Counted from the first letter of the stretch, positions 53,525 to 62,982 are shown. The stretch is DNA of 64,000 nt from Blastocladiella emersonii ATCC 22665 (GCA_025594325.1 JANHCV010000008.1:1364001-1428000); one strand, 5' to 3'. Numbers and translations are program-made. The notes: generated by a model from the letters alone, not told the origin.

Positions 53525-54842
53525 TCAAAGACGGGTCCCACGAGCGGCCATGACGCGCCTGTACTCGGTCCAAAGAACATTTGCGATGCGGTTCCGAAGC
53601 GAGATACCGCGCTGACGAGCTCCGTCCAGGGAGGCCTCGAGGACAGCGGCCTCGTCGTCCTCCTCGTTCTCGTCGTTCAGGGGCTCGCGCCCACGCACTG
53701 GCGCCTCACGCGCCGCGTCCCGCGCGCGCCGGAGCTCCGTCTCGGCGTCGCGAAAGAAGGTGTCGCCGCCTTGGTTCCACTTGTTGATCATGTTGTGCAG
53801 CGTGCAGAGCGCGTACACAAGCTTGACTTGAGTCTTGATTGGGTAGGCCGCGCCAATCGAGAGGACGCGGAACCGCTTCTTGAGCACGCCAAAGATATGC
53901 TCAATGGAGTTGCGGAGCGACGCGTGACGCAGATTGAAAAGCTCTTCGCGGTTCTTAACTCTACCTACGTTGGTGAAGCAGATGAGATGGCGCCAACGTG
54001 ATGGTCATGGCAGTGAGAACGTACCCATCCTTGCCGCGGGCAAACTCGCGAAGATGATAGCGGGTACCGCTGAAGGGCACGATGATGGACGTGCGGTTTG
54101 CGTAGCCGCCGTCGGCGAGGTAGAAGCGGCCGGCGGGGATCTTGAACCCACGGGCGAAGGCGTCCGAGAGCACGCGCGAGTCATGCGCCTTGCCCTCCCA
54201 CCCTGCGAGAACGTAGGTGAAGTTCAAGTCAAAGTCGCAGGCAGCGAGGACATTTGAGGATATGGTCCCCTTGCGGTTTCGGAACGAGTCGTGAAGCTTA
54301 GTGGGCACAACAAACGGGATGTGCGTTCCGTCAAGCGCGCCGACCGCGTTCTGGAACGGAGCGTATTTCGGGTCGTGGGCGATGCGCTCATGCACGGGCG
54401 TAGAGTCGGACGGCTGGACAATGAACTCGGGCATCAGGCGGTACAGAGCGTCGAGCACTTGCTTCAGAACCCTGGACGCGGTCTCGCCAGAGATTTGGAA
54501 CCGCTCCCTGAGGTTGCGGTTGGTGCTGCCCTCGCCGGCCATGACAAGAAAAACCATGAAGCGCGCCTCGACGGACAGCTCGCGGCCGTCGGCGAGAAGG
54601 CCACGGTCGCGGAACAGGCGGCAGATGGCCTTGAAGGTCTCGCGGGGCATACGGGCGATTTCCGAAAAACGCGTTTCGCTGTTGCACGTCAGCAGCTCTT
54701 GAACCCACGACTCGCCGGAAAGCGTGGACGTGCGGATAGGCTCCCACGAGCGGCGCTCGTTGCGAGCAGCGAGACGTCGCAGGAGAGCGAGGGCGGCTGT
54801 GAGCATTAGGCCGCGCAGCTTGCGGTTGTATCCCTTGCCCAT
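53525..54842 (-). CDS. PIF/Harbinger DDE transposase (417 aa)
   Basis: Exon 1 is 54842-54025 and exon 2 is 53960-53525, joined over a 64-base intron (GTACGT to GTAG). The join gives REFARGKDGVKNREELFNLR in frame, as family alignment requires. An N-terminal helix-turn-helix-like region (FQISGETASRVLKQVLDALY) precedes the DDE_Tnp_4-type nuclease: first Asp in GALDGTHIPF, second in YLADGGYAN, and Glu in SLRNSIEHIFGVLKKRF. All three catalytic residues are present. The C-terminal region is acidic, then basic. It would cut and join at the element's terminal inverted repeats. The protein appears intact. Confidence 0.85.
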
Positions 54843-55117
54843 GTTGTTTGAGGGCTCGAGAACACGATGCGTGAGGTTAGGTGTTGATTCGTTGCAATAA
54901 GTGCGGCTGCAAAGAGGTGGGAAAGATTTTATTGCGGGGGGGCGTTCATCCAGCGGGGCGTTTGGTTCGCACGGCCGCTGAGATGAACGGGGGTGAGGTG
55001 AAACGTGGCAACTTTTTCAGCTGATCCACCTGATCTGAACCAAACGGGCCCTAAGGTAGGTAGTACTAGCTGGGCGCCCTCCTCGAACTCACGTTCAGCG
55101 CACACGTCGCTCAGCGC

Positions 55118-55900
55118 ACACGTCGCTCAGCGCAAATGTCGCGCAGCGCCTTATTCCCGGGCCGTTCAATCTGACTCTCGCAGGGTTCAAGACTTGCTAG
55201 CGACGCGGACACCTTACACAAGATCGCCACCGCTCCCGCGTTTCCTATCGCGTTTCCCGCAAGCGCGAGGTGCTCGAGCTTCGAAAGGATCTGTGCTGCG
55301 AGTGCTCGAGCGCCCGCGTCGTCGAGCCGACATCCCGCGAAGTTGAGGCGAGCATGACCGCGCGGCAGAAGATTTCGGTTCCTGCGTCGCCGATCGGGTA
55401 GCCGCCGAGCGTGAGGTCCACGAGCACACCGCCAAAATAGCCGGTGAGCTTGGCGGTGCCCAGTTTCACAATCCGTTTGCTATGTAGGTACAGCTCAGCG
55501 AAGCCGGGCGGTATGTCCTCGCCAAACGCGGCCGCGACCATCTCACCGAGCGCGTTGTGCGACAGGTCGAGCACGGCCACCGACGGCGGCAGCTGGTTAG
55601 CGACAAACTTCGCCAGTGCCCGCTTCTTCAGGCGCGTTGCTCGAGACGTGCAGCTGCGTCAGAGACTCTGTCAGCGAGCCGGCGAGGACGAGCAGGCCGG
55701 TGTCCGAGATCCGGTTGATGCTGAGGTCGAGTTACGCGTACAAGGCCGGTATGCGTGGTGCGAGGAGGCACATGACAGTGTTGGTGATGCGGTAGCCGGC
55801 GAGCAGGAGCGCAGTCGTGCCCAGGGCGGGCTATTTGGCGACGGCCGCGTCGCTGACATTGTTGCGCAGCTAGCGATCGGAGTACCTTGCACGAATTCAA
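55118..55900 (-). pseudogene. LRR (ribonuclease-inhibitor type) relic
   Basis: Minus-strand readings give SDTGLLVLAGSLTESLTQL, then VAVLDLSHNALGEMVAAAFG in one frame, and LNFAGCRLDDAGARALAAQI and LEHLALAGNAIGNAGAVAIL in another, ending at a TGA near 55118. These are LxxLxLxxNxIGxxGAxAL repeats. At least two frameshifts and several stops break the frame. It is a different LRR subtype from family B. Confidence 0.5.
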
Positions 55901-55979
55901 AACATCTAGGCTTGTCGCTTGCCTTTATTGAGCAATAGAGCAGGACAGAGCATGCCTCTGGCGAGGGAGCGGCCCGAAA

Positions 55980-56011
55980 GACGCGTCGATCAAACACGCG
56001 AGGGTCACGGG
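55980..56011 (+). promoter_or_regulatory. composite element upstream of C3
   Basis: GACGCGTCGATCAAACACGCGAGGGTCACGGG, plus orientation, about 105-135 bases before the C3 start at 56116. Confidence 0.45.
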
Positions 56012-56416
56012 ATATCGGGTCAAGCCTCGAAGAACGAACGCCGCTTCCGTCCGTTCGCTCTCTCACTTCCACTAACCCACCATGGATCCGGCGCATAGCC
56101 CGAGTATGCAACTTCATGCAATGCACATTTTATGTCTAACCAAATACGCTAACCGACGGGACTCCCCGCGATTCAGCTCAGCGCGGGAACGCGCAGTGTC
56201 GTGAAGTAGTGGTGCAGCTTCTCTCACATCTTGGCGTGCCGGTGGGGTGAATGGTCGTGCCGCGTGGCTCAGCGCGAGACGTTTCGAGTCAAGCCACGTC
56301 CCACGCGACGCGTTTCCCATCGCGTCACGCGACGCCACTCAGACGCGTTCCCCCTCCTCGTCACCGCTGCGCGACGCGTCAACTCGGCCGCGGGCCTCGA
56401 ACCGAGCCTTCTCTCC

Positions 56417-56498
56417 GTCTGCTGTTCTACGAATCACACGTAACAGTCGATCGGAGCGTCGGTTCGGAGCTCGAGTGCTCACGTCGTTCGTCGCGCAG
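56417..56498 (+). repeat. 82-base direct repeat, copy 1
   Basis: GTCTGCTGTTCTACGAATCA to GTCGTTCGTCGCGCAG, identical to 56597-56678. Copy 1 is followed by GTACTACTCG, which looks like a splice donor. Confidence 0.7.
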
Positions 56499-56596
56499 GT
56501 ACTACTCGCCGCCCTCCCATTTGTCCCCTCATGCCACTCCCCGTCGTCGTCGCTCCCTTTGGGAAGCTCCTCCTCCTCCTCTCTCGGTTATATACG

Positions 56597-56678
56597 GTCT
56601 GCTGTTCTACGAATCACACGTAACAGTCGATCGGAGCGTCGGTTCGGAGCTCGAGTGCTCACGTCGTTCGTCGCGCAG
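56597..56678 (+). repeat. 82-base direct repeat, copy 2
   Basis: Identical to 56417-56498, 180 bases downstream, preceded by a TATATA-like run at about 56588-56594. Confidence 0.7.
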
Positions 56679-57821
56679 ATTCTGGACTAGACCTCTTGCA
56701 GTACCTCTCGGTCCCCGGTCCCCCAACACCGGACGGTGGCGAAATTGCGCTCCCGGCTTCCTGCGACCCAACTTTATGCATCTACCTCTGGAAAGACTTG
56801 CTTGATCCAACGTTTGATACGTGTCCGTCCTTTGACATCGTGCAGGTGCTCCTGAGCGACGCGCTGCTGGCCCTCGATATCAATGAGCGGTCGCGATTCT
56901 TGGTCGTTCCGGTCCGCGTGGTCTCGCAGGCGCTCGAAAGCCTCAATTGCGAGTCGAGCAAGTACATCGAGGGCAGCGTCAAGTGGCACGCAGCCCCCGC
57001 CGAGTTAGCTCCAGCAATGGCCCGCACGACTCGCTTCCTTGAACAGTGGGTCGCCGATCACTTGATAGACACGCACCACTTTGTCGTACTTCCTTGCGCG
57101 GGAATTACCAAGGTCGTTTATGTGATTTGCCTCAAGCACTCCGTCTCGAACCCACCATGTGACGTGATTCGCTTTGCTGGCCCCAAGCGGGCCAGGGATG
57201 CGAATTGGCCCAACGGTTTGATAGTGGCTCTCGCAAGCAAGCTTCTCGGCGTCGACCTGTTGGATGTCCGCATGATCCACAATCTCTCCAGGTTGTGTTT
57301 GCACGAGCGCCAAGTCTGTTTTGCCTTTATCGACGCTGCCTTGAACTTTAACTCTCTCACTTACGACGCTCTTGCTGCCCTTGGTCATGGGGATGAACGA
57401 CGTACCGATATCGACCCTCCGAGCATGTCCCCGGCTTCAAGCTACTTAGACCCAAAAGGACAAGACAAAATCCACATGCAGTTCATGCAATCATTGCTTC
57501 CCTATGTCTCGCAAGCAGCCCAAGCGCGCCTTCCACTTCCGACTGAACTTGCTTCCCAAATCAACTCTTGCATTTGTCCAAGCGCGCTCAATCGTGCGCA
57601 GCCACGCGACCTTCGTGCGCGGCCAGCCCACAGCTCGACCTTTGACGCTTTATTTGGCGAGCCAACTCGGCCGGAACTTGACGCTTCTTTCTACAAACTG
57701 TCCGCTGCTCCCCTCGCTTCAGTGCCCAGGACAGAGCACCACTCGCACCAGCATCAGCTTTGTTTGGTTGCCGCTGAACAGCCTGGTCCTGCTGCCCTTG
57801 ACTCCGACCGCCTAGGTGGAG

Positions 57822-57826
57822 ATGGA
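57822..57826 (+). repeat. target site duplication ATGGA (left)
   Basis: Identical to 63199-63203 on the other side of the retrotransposon. Confidence 0.8.
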
Positions 57827-58042
57827 TGTTGATGCCGACAGAAGGAGGCGGGAGACAAGTAGTCAGGGATGTCTATTCCTGCCTTCGGCCCCGAACCCAA
57901 GACGGGGAGAGGGGAGAAAGGATAACAAAGCAGGGCGCGCCGCAGCGGGGTGCGGTGGCGCGGGAGCGAGGGATTGCAGGCGGCTCACGCGAGATCAGAT
58001 GATTGATCACCGCGGTCGTGGCCACATGAACGACACGCAACA
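57827..58042 (-). repeat. LTR (3' LTR in element orientation)
   Basis: 216 bases, TGTTGATGCCGACAG to GACACGCAACA on the plus strand. It differs from the other LTR at about four sites. Confidence 0.85.
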
Positions 58043-58056
58043 TCACCTCCCCCCAG
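58043..58056 (-). other. polypurine tract
   Basis: The minus strand reads GGGGGGAGGTGA directly before the 3' LTR, the expected plus-strand primer. Its last three bases are also the integrase stop codon TGA. Confidence 0.7.
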
Positions 58057-59929
58057 ACCGTGACCTGAGCGACTTGACGAACCCTTGGTGCACCGCGTTC
58101 TTGAGCTGGCGACCGGACCGGCTGCGCGTGATGGACGACGGCGGGTCGGGCGAGGGTGAGCGCGCGCGCTTTGGGTTGGCGCGGGCGGGCGATGAGGCGG
58201 CTGACGACTGCGTGACTGAGAACTGAGACTTGTTGGCCGAGACTTGGCGAGGAGCAGGATCTTGGCGTGGAGCGGGCACAGGGGAAGACGCGGCGACCTT
58301 GGGGGCGAGACGCTGCAGCGAACGCTGGCGCTCGAACCAGGTGTTGGCCGAGATCTTCTTGTGGTAGTCGTTGATGGCGCCGGCGGTGTCGAAGCTGCTG
58401 GCGGGGATCCACGAGTTCTTGGCGGAGCGATCGGACCAGCGGACCAGGTACTCGCGCTCGCCGTTCGCGCCGTCGCGATGACGGAGGATGTCGCGCACGG
58501 TGTCCGATTCGCCCAAAGGCGCCGACTCGGGCTGGATGAGGCGCAGGTGGTGCGCGGGGTAGATGGACTCGGTCATGAGCTTGAGGTGAGCGAGCTGCTC
58601 CTGCTTGGTCATGTCGCGGAGGGGCGGCTGCGCGCGGTAGTCGCGGAGCGCGTTGGCGGGACGCGCGAACATGAGCGAGAAGGGCGTCGAGCCGTGGCGC
58701 GCGTGCGCGCGCGTGTTGTAGGCGTACTGGATGGCCGGGACCATGGCGGGCCAGCGGTTGAGCTGCCCGTTGAGCGAGGGGAGCAGCACCTCCTTGACCG
58801 AGCGAACGAGACGCTCCGAGGCGCCGTTGGCCTGCGGGTGGTACGGCGACACAAGGCAGCGGTTGATGCCGGCCATGTCGGCGAGCGAGGCGATGATCTG
58901 GTTGGCAAACTCGGGGCCGTTGTCGGACTGGATGATGCGCGGGAAACCGAACTGGAAGCACGTGGCCAGGAAGCAGGTGGCGACCTCGCCGGCAGACGCG
59001 GAGTGGATCGGGTGTAGCCACGCGAACCGGGTGCAGATGTCAATGATCACGAGCACGTGCGTGTATCCGTCGGGCGAGATGGGCAGCTGCATGCAGTCCA
59101 TGGACAGGTGGTCGAGCGGCAGCAGCGCCTCAATCGAGCGCATCGGGTGGAAACCCTGCCGCGTGGCCGAGAACCGCGCGCACGGGATGCAACCGGCAAT
59201 GACGCGCTGGCAGTCGGCGAGCATGCCAGGCCATTCGTGGCTGAGGACGACGAGCTGCTGCTGTGTGGCCGCGGGACCCGAGTGGCCCCAGTTGTGCACG
59301 TCGCGGATGATTTGGTCGCGCTGGTCACGCGGAACGGGCGCCGTGTTGAGGCGCTGCGCGGGCGGGACGGTGCCGATGGGCGAGAACTTGGGCCGCGGCG
59401 CGCTACCCTCGGGGGCGGGTGCGGCGGCGACAACGCGGGCGTGCACGGCGGGCGCGGGTGTTGAAGAAGAGCTGCCCCCATGGGTGGGTGCGGCAGCGAA
59501 AGCGCGGGCCCGCTCCGCAGGCGGGAGCGAGGCCGGCGCGAGGAAGAAGTGTCGAGCACGATTCTCCGCAAGGGAGAGATCGTGCGTCATGAGCTGCTCG
59601 AGCTCGCCGTCGCCGAGGGCACACTCGGGGAGAGACGGCGCGGGTGTTGAAGAAGAGCTGCCCCCATGGGTGGGTGCGGCAGCAAAAGCGCGGGCCCGCT
59701 CCGCGGGCAGGAGCGAGGCCGGCGCGAGGAAAAAGTGTTGAGCACAATTCTCCGCGAGGGAGAGATTGTGCGTCATGAGCTGCTCGAGCTCGCTGTCGCC
59801 GAGGGCACACTCGGGGAGAGACGGCGCGGGAGAGGATCCAGAGGGACCCCCCCCCCACCAGCGGGCGCCCACGGGGGGAACGCGATACAGGACAACGGCC
59901 GGCGCGGTTGATGGCGACGAGATGGGCAC
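58043..59929 (-). CDS. integrase with C-terminal chromodomain-like region (pol, 3' part)
   Basis: Frame of 628 codons. The first about 150 residues are two copies of a 62-residue spacer repeat (ALGDxELEQLMTHxLSLAEN). An HHCC zinc module follows (HNWGH, CQRVIAGCIPC), then the catalytic D,D-35-E core (LDHLSMDCM, QSDNGPEF, NGASERLVRSVKEVL). Near the C-terminus are VRDILRHRDGANGEREYLVR and WSDRSAKNSWIPASSF, a chromodomain-like fold that guides chromovirus integration (known). The catalytic residues are intact. It is out of frame with the upstream RT/RNase H frame; a G10 run near 59850 is the likely slip site. Confidence 0.75.
   Translation of the reverse strand: MPISSPSTAPAVVLYRVPPVGARWWGGGPSGSSPAPSLPECALGDSELEQLMTHNLSLAENCAQHFFLAPASLLPAERARAFAAAPTHGGSSSSTPAPSLPECALGDGELEQLMTHDLSLAENRARHFFLAPASLPPAERARAFAAAPTHGGSSSSTPAPAVHARVVAAAPAPEGSAPRPKFSPIGTVPPAQRLNTAPVPRDQRDQIIRDVHNWGHSGPAATQQQLVVLSHEWPGMLADCQRVIAGCIPCARFSATRQGFHPMRSIEALLPLDHLSMDCMQLPISPDGYTHVLVIIDICTRFAWLHPIHSASAGEVATCFLATCFQFGFPRIIQSDNGPEFANQIIASLADMAGINRCLVSPYHPQANGASERLVRSVKEVLLPSLNGQLNRWPAMVPAIQYAYNTRAHARHGSTPFSLMFARPANALRDYRAQPPLRDMTKQEQLAHLKLMTESIYPAHHLRLIQPESAPLGESDTVRDILRHRDGANGEREYLVRWSDRSAKNSWIPASSFDTAGAINDYHKKISANTWFERQRSLQRLAPKVAASSPVPAPRQDPAPRQVSANKSQFSVTQSSAASSPARANPKRARSPSPDPPSSITRSRSGRQLKNAVHQGFVKSLRSRSGGR
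59454..59825 (-). repeat. 186-base tandem repeat within pol
   Basis: Two nearly identical 186-base units (59454-59639 and 59640-59825) encode the 62-residue spacer repeat between RNase H and integrase. Confidence 0.75.
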
Positions 59930-61232
59930 GGGCGTCGGTATTATACAGGCGCGACAGGATGTCGGGCAGCACGTTCAGGACGCTGGGGAGGTGCGTGACC
60001 AAGAACGAGAGGGAGAGCAGCGTGTCGAGCCAGTTTTCGAGGATGGGTGACAGGCGCTTCTGCGTGAACATGTGGGTGAGCGCCGCGTGGTCCGTGAACA
60101 ACGCGAAACGGCGGCCGTGGAGGTAGTAGAAGAAGCGAGTGAGCGCGAAGACGATGCCGAGGAGCTCGCGCTTGGTGGCCGAGTAGTTCTGCTCGGCGGG
60201 CTGCAGAGAGCGAGAGGCAAACGAGATGTAGCGCGGGGACTCGCGGCTACCCTGGAACAGGACGGCGCCGAGACCGACGTTCGAGGCGTTGGTAGCGACG
60301 AAGAACGGCTTGGAGAAATCAGGCGGCGCGAGACACGGGGCGGCGGCGGCGGCGACGGCGGCCTTTAAGGCGAGGAACGCCTGCTCGCACTTGTCGGTCC
60401 ACACGTTGCGGACGTTGAGGTCGATGCGCTTGAGGTTGCGCAGCGCGTCAAGCGGGTGCATGAGGACCGCGGCGAGCGGGATGTAGGCGCGCAGGTAGTT
60501 GACGAGGCTGAGGAACTTCTGGACCTGGTTGCCGGACGTTGGACGCGGCCAGTCGCGGATCGAGACGACCTTGGCCTCGGCAGGCTGCACGCCCTCGGCC
60601 GAGACGACGTGGCTGAGCAGGTGCACGCGTGCGCAGTAGAAGAAGCACTTGGCGGGGTTGAGGCGGAGGTTCCACCGCGTGAGATGGTAGACGACGAGGA
60701 CGAGGTGCTGCGTGTGCTCCTTGACCAAGGCCGAGAAGATGACGAGATCGTTGATGAAGACGCGCACAAACGGCATGTCGTGGAAGATGTTGGACATGAC
60801 GGCCCGGAACTGCGCCAAGAGGGTCTTGATGCCAAACGGGCCGCGCGAAGACGACATCGGGCTGGATAGAGCCGGAATGATGTTGTCAAGGAACAGGTCT
60901 GCACGCACGGTCAGGAACGCCGGGTAGCACCGAGAAGGCTCGCTGCGAACGGGCGTGCGGTTCGCCGCAGCCAAACAAGCGCGCGAAGGCGACATTGGGC
61001 TGGATAGAGCCGGAATGATGTTGTCGAGGAACAGGTCTGCACGCACGGTCAGGAACGCCGGGTAGCACCAAGAAGGCTCGCTGCGAACGGGCGTGCAGTT
61101 CGCCGCAGCCAAACGAGCGCGCGAAGACGACATCAGGCTGGATAGAGCCGGAATGATGAGGTCAGGGATATTATTATTGTGAGTGACAAGCGCCACGTAC
61201 AGGTTGCGGATGGACGCGCGTGCCCAGGTCAC
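59900..61232 (-). pseudogene. reverse transcriptase (C-terminal half) and RNase H of pol
   Basis: RT begins only at FGIKTLLAQFRAVMSNIFHD. The catalytic box reads FINDLVIFS, with Asn where the first Asp of the usual YxDD box is expected. The thumb/connection (LRLNPAKCFFYCARVHLLSH, VVSIRDWPRP) and RNase H (PFFVATNASNVGLGAVLF, YSATKRELLGIVFALTRFFY, FALFTDHAALTHMF) follow. RNase H also has N for D in VATNAS. Upstream is a 138-base tandem repeat in place of the RT palm start and protease. An enzymatically dead, rearranged copy is inferred. Confidence 0.7.
60847..61165 (-). repeat. 138-base tandem repeat replacing protease/RT start
   Basis: Unit starts at 60847, 60985 and 61123 (2.3 copies). Each unit translates to 46 residues (IIPALSS, LAAANxTPVRSEPSxCYPAF, LTVRADLFLDN) in frame with RT. 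Confidence 0.75.
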
Positions 61233-61577
61233 AAAAATGTGGGCGTGCCCAGCCAGTCAGGGTCGACCGCACCGGCGCCATCGTGCTCACGGCGCGCACC
61301 AGAGCGGGCGGGGGCGGCGAAATGCGCAACGGGACCGAGGCGGCCGCAAAGGGGATCGTTGCGGGTGACGGTGGCGGCGCGGGCCGAGGTGGGGCCAAGG
61401 CAGGAGCCAACGATGATGTGGTAGAACTTGTCAAGCAGGTGCGCGAACAGGCTGGTGGGGGACGCCGGCAGGAGGGCGAGGACACGGAGGTGGTGGGCGA
61501 GCAGGGGCTGGGAGCGGGGAATGCCGTCGACCGCGCGGGCAGGCAAGGAGACGAACTCGGAGCGGGAGCGCTCGAGG

Positions 61578-62960
61578 TCATCCGCCAAACTTGGTCTCAA
61601 GACCCGCGGGCCAGACGGGCGCCACGGCCGCATGGTAGTTGCGCGGGGCGCGCTCGCGCACAGCGGAGCGGGAGCGCGAGCGCTGACGCTCGTCGCTGCC
61701 GCCATGGTCACGATTGTGGCGGTCGTTGGGCACAGCGAGAAGCGCGCGCAGGGCGTCGTGGGACGCGCGGTCGTCACGGCCGGCCTTGCCCTTGTCGTAG
61801 TGGCTGCTCTTGTTGTGGGCGCCGCCGCCGTGGTGGTTGTTGTAGTTGTTGTTGTTCTTGTTGTCGTAGTTGTTGTAGTTGTTGTTGTTGTTGTTGTAGT
61901 TGTTGTTGTTCTTGTTCTTGTCCTTGTCCTTGTCCTTGTCGCCCGACTTGGTGCGCGCGGCCGGCACAGCAGACAAGGCGTTGCCAGCGTCGCCGGCGGG
62001 CGCCTTGCTGCGCGAGGCGATCTGGACGTAGCCGTGGGGGCCAATGAGGTTGACGAGCGTGAGCGGGGTGCGCTTGGAGGTGGCGGTGCCAAGCGTGTGG
62101 CAGAGGGCGTTGTAGACGTCGTCCTTGATGCCCTTGACCGAGTTGAGGAACAAGGAGAGGAGCGCGGGAGGCAGGTGGCCGGTGGGATCCAGGCAACCCC
62201 CCTCGCGGAGACGCCAGACAAACACAACGCAGTGGCGCTCAAGGGTGAGGCCCAGAGTGGCGGGGAACGAGAGGTCGAGGTAGCGGACGATGGCAGCGCG
62301 GTCCATGTGGTCAAAGAAGTGGGCGATCAGCTGGTGCTCCTCGAGACCGGCGCCCTCGCGGACCATCAACTTGTACACGACCTGGGCGTTGTGGCCAACG
62401 GTGGTGGTGGCGGCGTCGAGCAGCTTGTACAGGTCGTGCAGCGGGTAGAGGTCGCGGAGGTTGCGGAGGAAGGTGGCTGGGTCTCGGCAGTTGCCGCGGG
62501 TCTGGTGGCGGAAGTTGATGCGGGTGCTCTCAATGTCGGCGCGCAGCTGCTTGTTGACACTGGTGGTCGACGCGGCGGGAGCGGCTGGCAAGGCGGCGGC
62601 CGGCGCGGCCGGGGGCGCCCCGGCGGGCAGCATGTCGACGGCGAGGTTGATCATGTTGTTGTAGCGCGAGTGCGCGGCGATGAGCGCGTCCAGCGCCTTG
62701 GCGGCCTGGGCCTGCAGCTTGGGCGGGTGGGTGGCCGATGTGCCGTTGCCCTGGGACGGCGCGGGTTGCGCAGCGGCGTTGATGGCGGCTGAGCAGGCAG
62801 CGAACTGCTCAGCGAGTAGCTGGCGCAGCTCAGCGGCGCGCGCGCGTGCGGCGGGCACGGCCTGGGGGTCCTTGGCCGCGGCGCTGCATGTGCCGGGGAG
62901 CGCGGAGATGTCGCTGCAGAGCGCCGGCGAGATGGTGAAGGTGGTGGGGTTCGAGGCCAT
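61578..62960 (-). CDS. Gag polyprotein (460 aa)
   Basis: Start at 62960 (MASNPTTFTISPALCSDISA), 22 bases inside the 5' LTR boundary; the open frame extends into the LTR but that start is less likely. A capsid-like helical region spans about residues 130-300 (FLRNLRDLYPLHDLYKLLDA, YLDLSFPATLGLTLERHCVV). It is followed by a striking Asn/Tyr-rich tract (about residues 360-400, NNNNYNNNNNNYNN) coded by GTTGTT-type repeats, then an Arg/Ser-rich nucleic-acid-binding tail (RQRSRSRSAVRERAPR). No CCHC knuckle is visible, unlike the separate family A proteins. It probably forms the particle coat. Confidence 0.65.
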   Translation of the reverse strand: MASNPTTFTISPALCSDISALPGTCSAAAKDPQAVPAARARAAELRQLLAEQFAACSAAINAAAQPAPSQGNGTSATHPPKLQAQAAKALDALIAAHSRYNNMINLAVDMLPAGAPPAAPAAALPAAPAASTTSVNKQLRADIESTRINFRHQTRGNCRDPATFLRNLRDLYPLHDLYKLLDAATTTVGHNAQVVYKLMVREGAGLEEHQLIAHFFDHMDRAAIVRYLDLSFPATLGLTLERHCVVFVWRLREGGCLDPTGHLPPALLSLFLNSVKGIKDDVYNALCHTLGTATSKRTPLTLVNLIGPHGYVQIASRSKAPAGDAGNALSAVPAARTKSGDKDKDKDKNKNNNNYNNNNNNYNNYDNKNNNNYNNHHGGGAHNKSSHYDKGKAGRDDRASHDALRALLAVPNDRHNRDHGGSDERQRSRSRSAVRERAPRNYHAAVAPVWPAGLETKFGG

Positions 62961-62982
62961 GCGGAAAACTACTTGAAGAAAA
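62961..62982 (-). other. primer-binding region, possibly self-priming
   Basis: Directly inside the 5' LTR the minus strand reads TTTTCTTCAAGTAGTTTTCC, without the TGG expected for a tRNA primer. CAAGTAGT here is complementary to ACTACTTG within the LTR (63012-63019). Confidence 0.35.

Larger units (their letters stand above)
52614..55051 (-). mobile_element. PIF/Harbinger DNA transposon, complete, TAA target duplication
   Basis: The 2438-base element starts GGGCCCGTTTGGTTC (52614) and ends with its exact inverted copy GAACCAAACGGGCCC (ending 55051). A subterminal ATCAGGTGGATCA also occurs at both ends in inverted orientation. It is flanked by TAA at 52611-52613 and 55052-55054, the 3-base TWA duplication typical of PIF/Harbinger (known). 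It carries a DDE transposase (minus) and a second small gene (plus), convergent. Ends, target duplication and transposase triad are all intact, so recent mobility is likely. Confidence 0.85.
56116..57826 (+). pseudogene. family C protein, copy C3, 5' portion up to the LTR insertion
   Basis: It starts MQCTFYV with an immediate TAA at 56137-56139. The frame then reads QCREVVVQLLSHLGVP before a TGA at about 56250. After about 440 foreign bases with an 82-base direct repeat, the family sequence resumes (LLQYLSVPGPPTPDGGEIAL) and stays open: LLSDALLALDINERSRFLVV, EQWVADHLIDTHHFVVLPC, CDVIRFAG. It reaches GGA GAT GGA at 57818-57826, where the retrotransposon LTR starts. The host frame continues beyond the element at 63204. 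Confidence 0.6.

Noticed and set aside
56417-56678. The 82-base repeats as LTRs of a miniature retrotransposon
   Set aside because: They can be trimmed to TG...CA but flanking bases (CCGTC and GATTC) do not form a target duplication and no primer site is evident; kept only as a direct repeat.
57873-59021. Long alternative-frame open readings over the integrase and LTR
   Set aside because: Arg/Pro/Ala-rich shadows of the integrase frame; the integrase motifs are only in the 58043-59929 frame.
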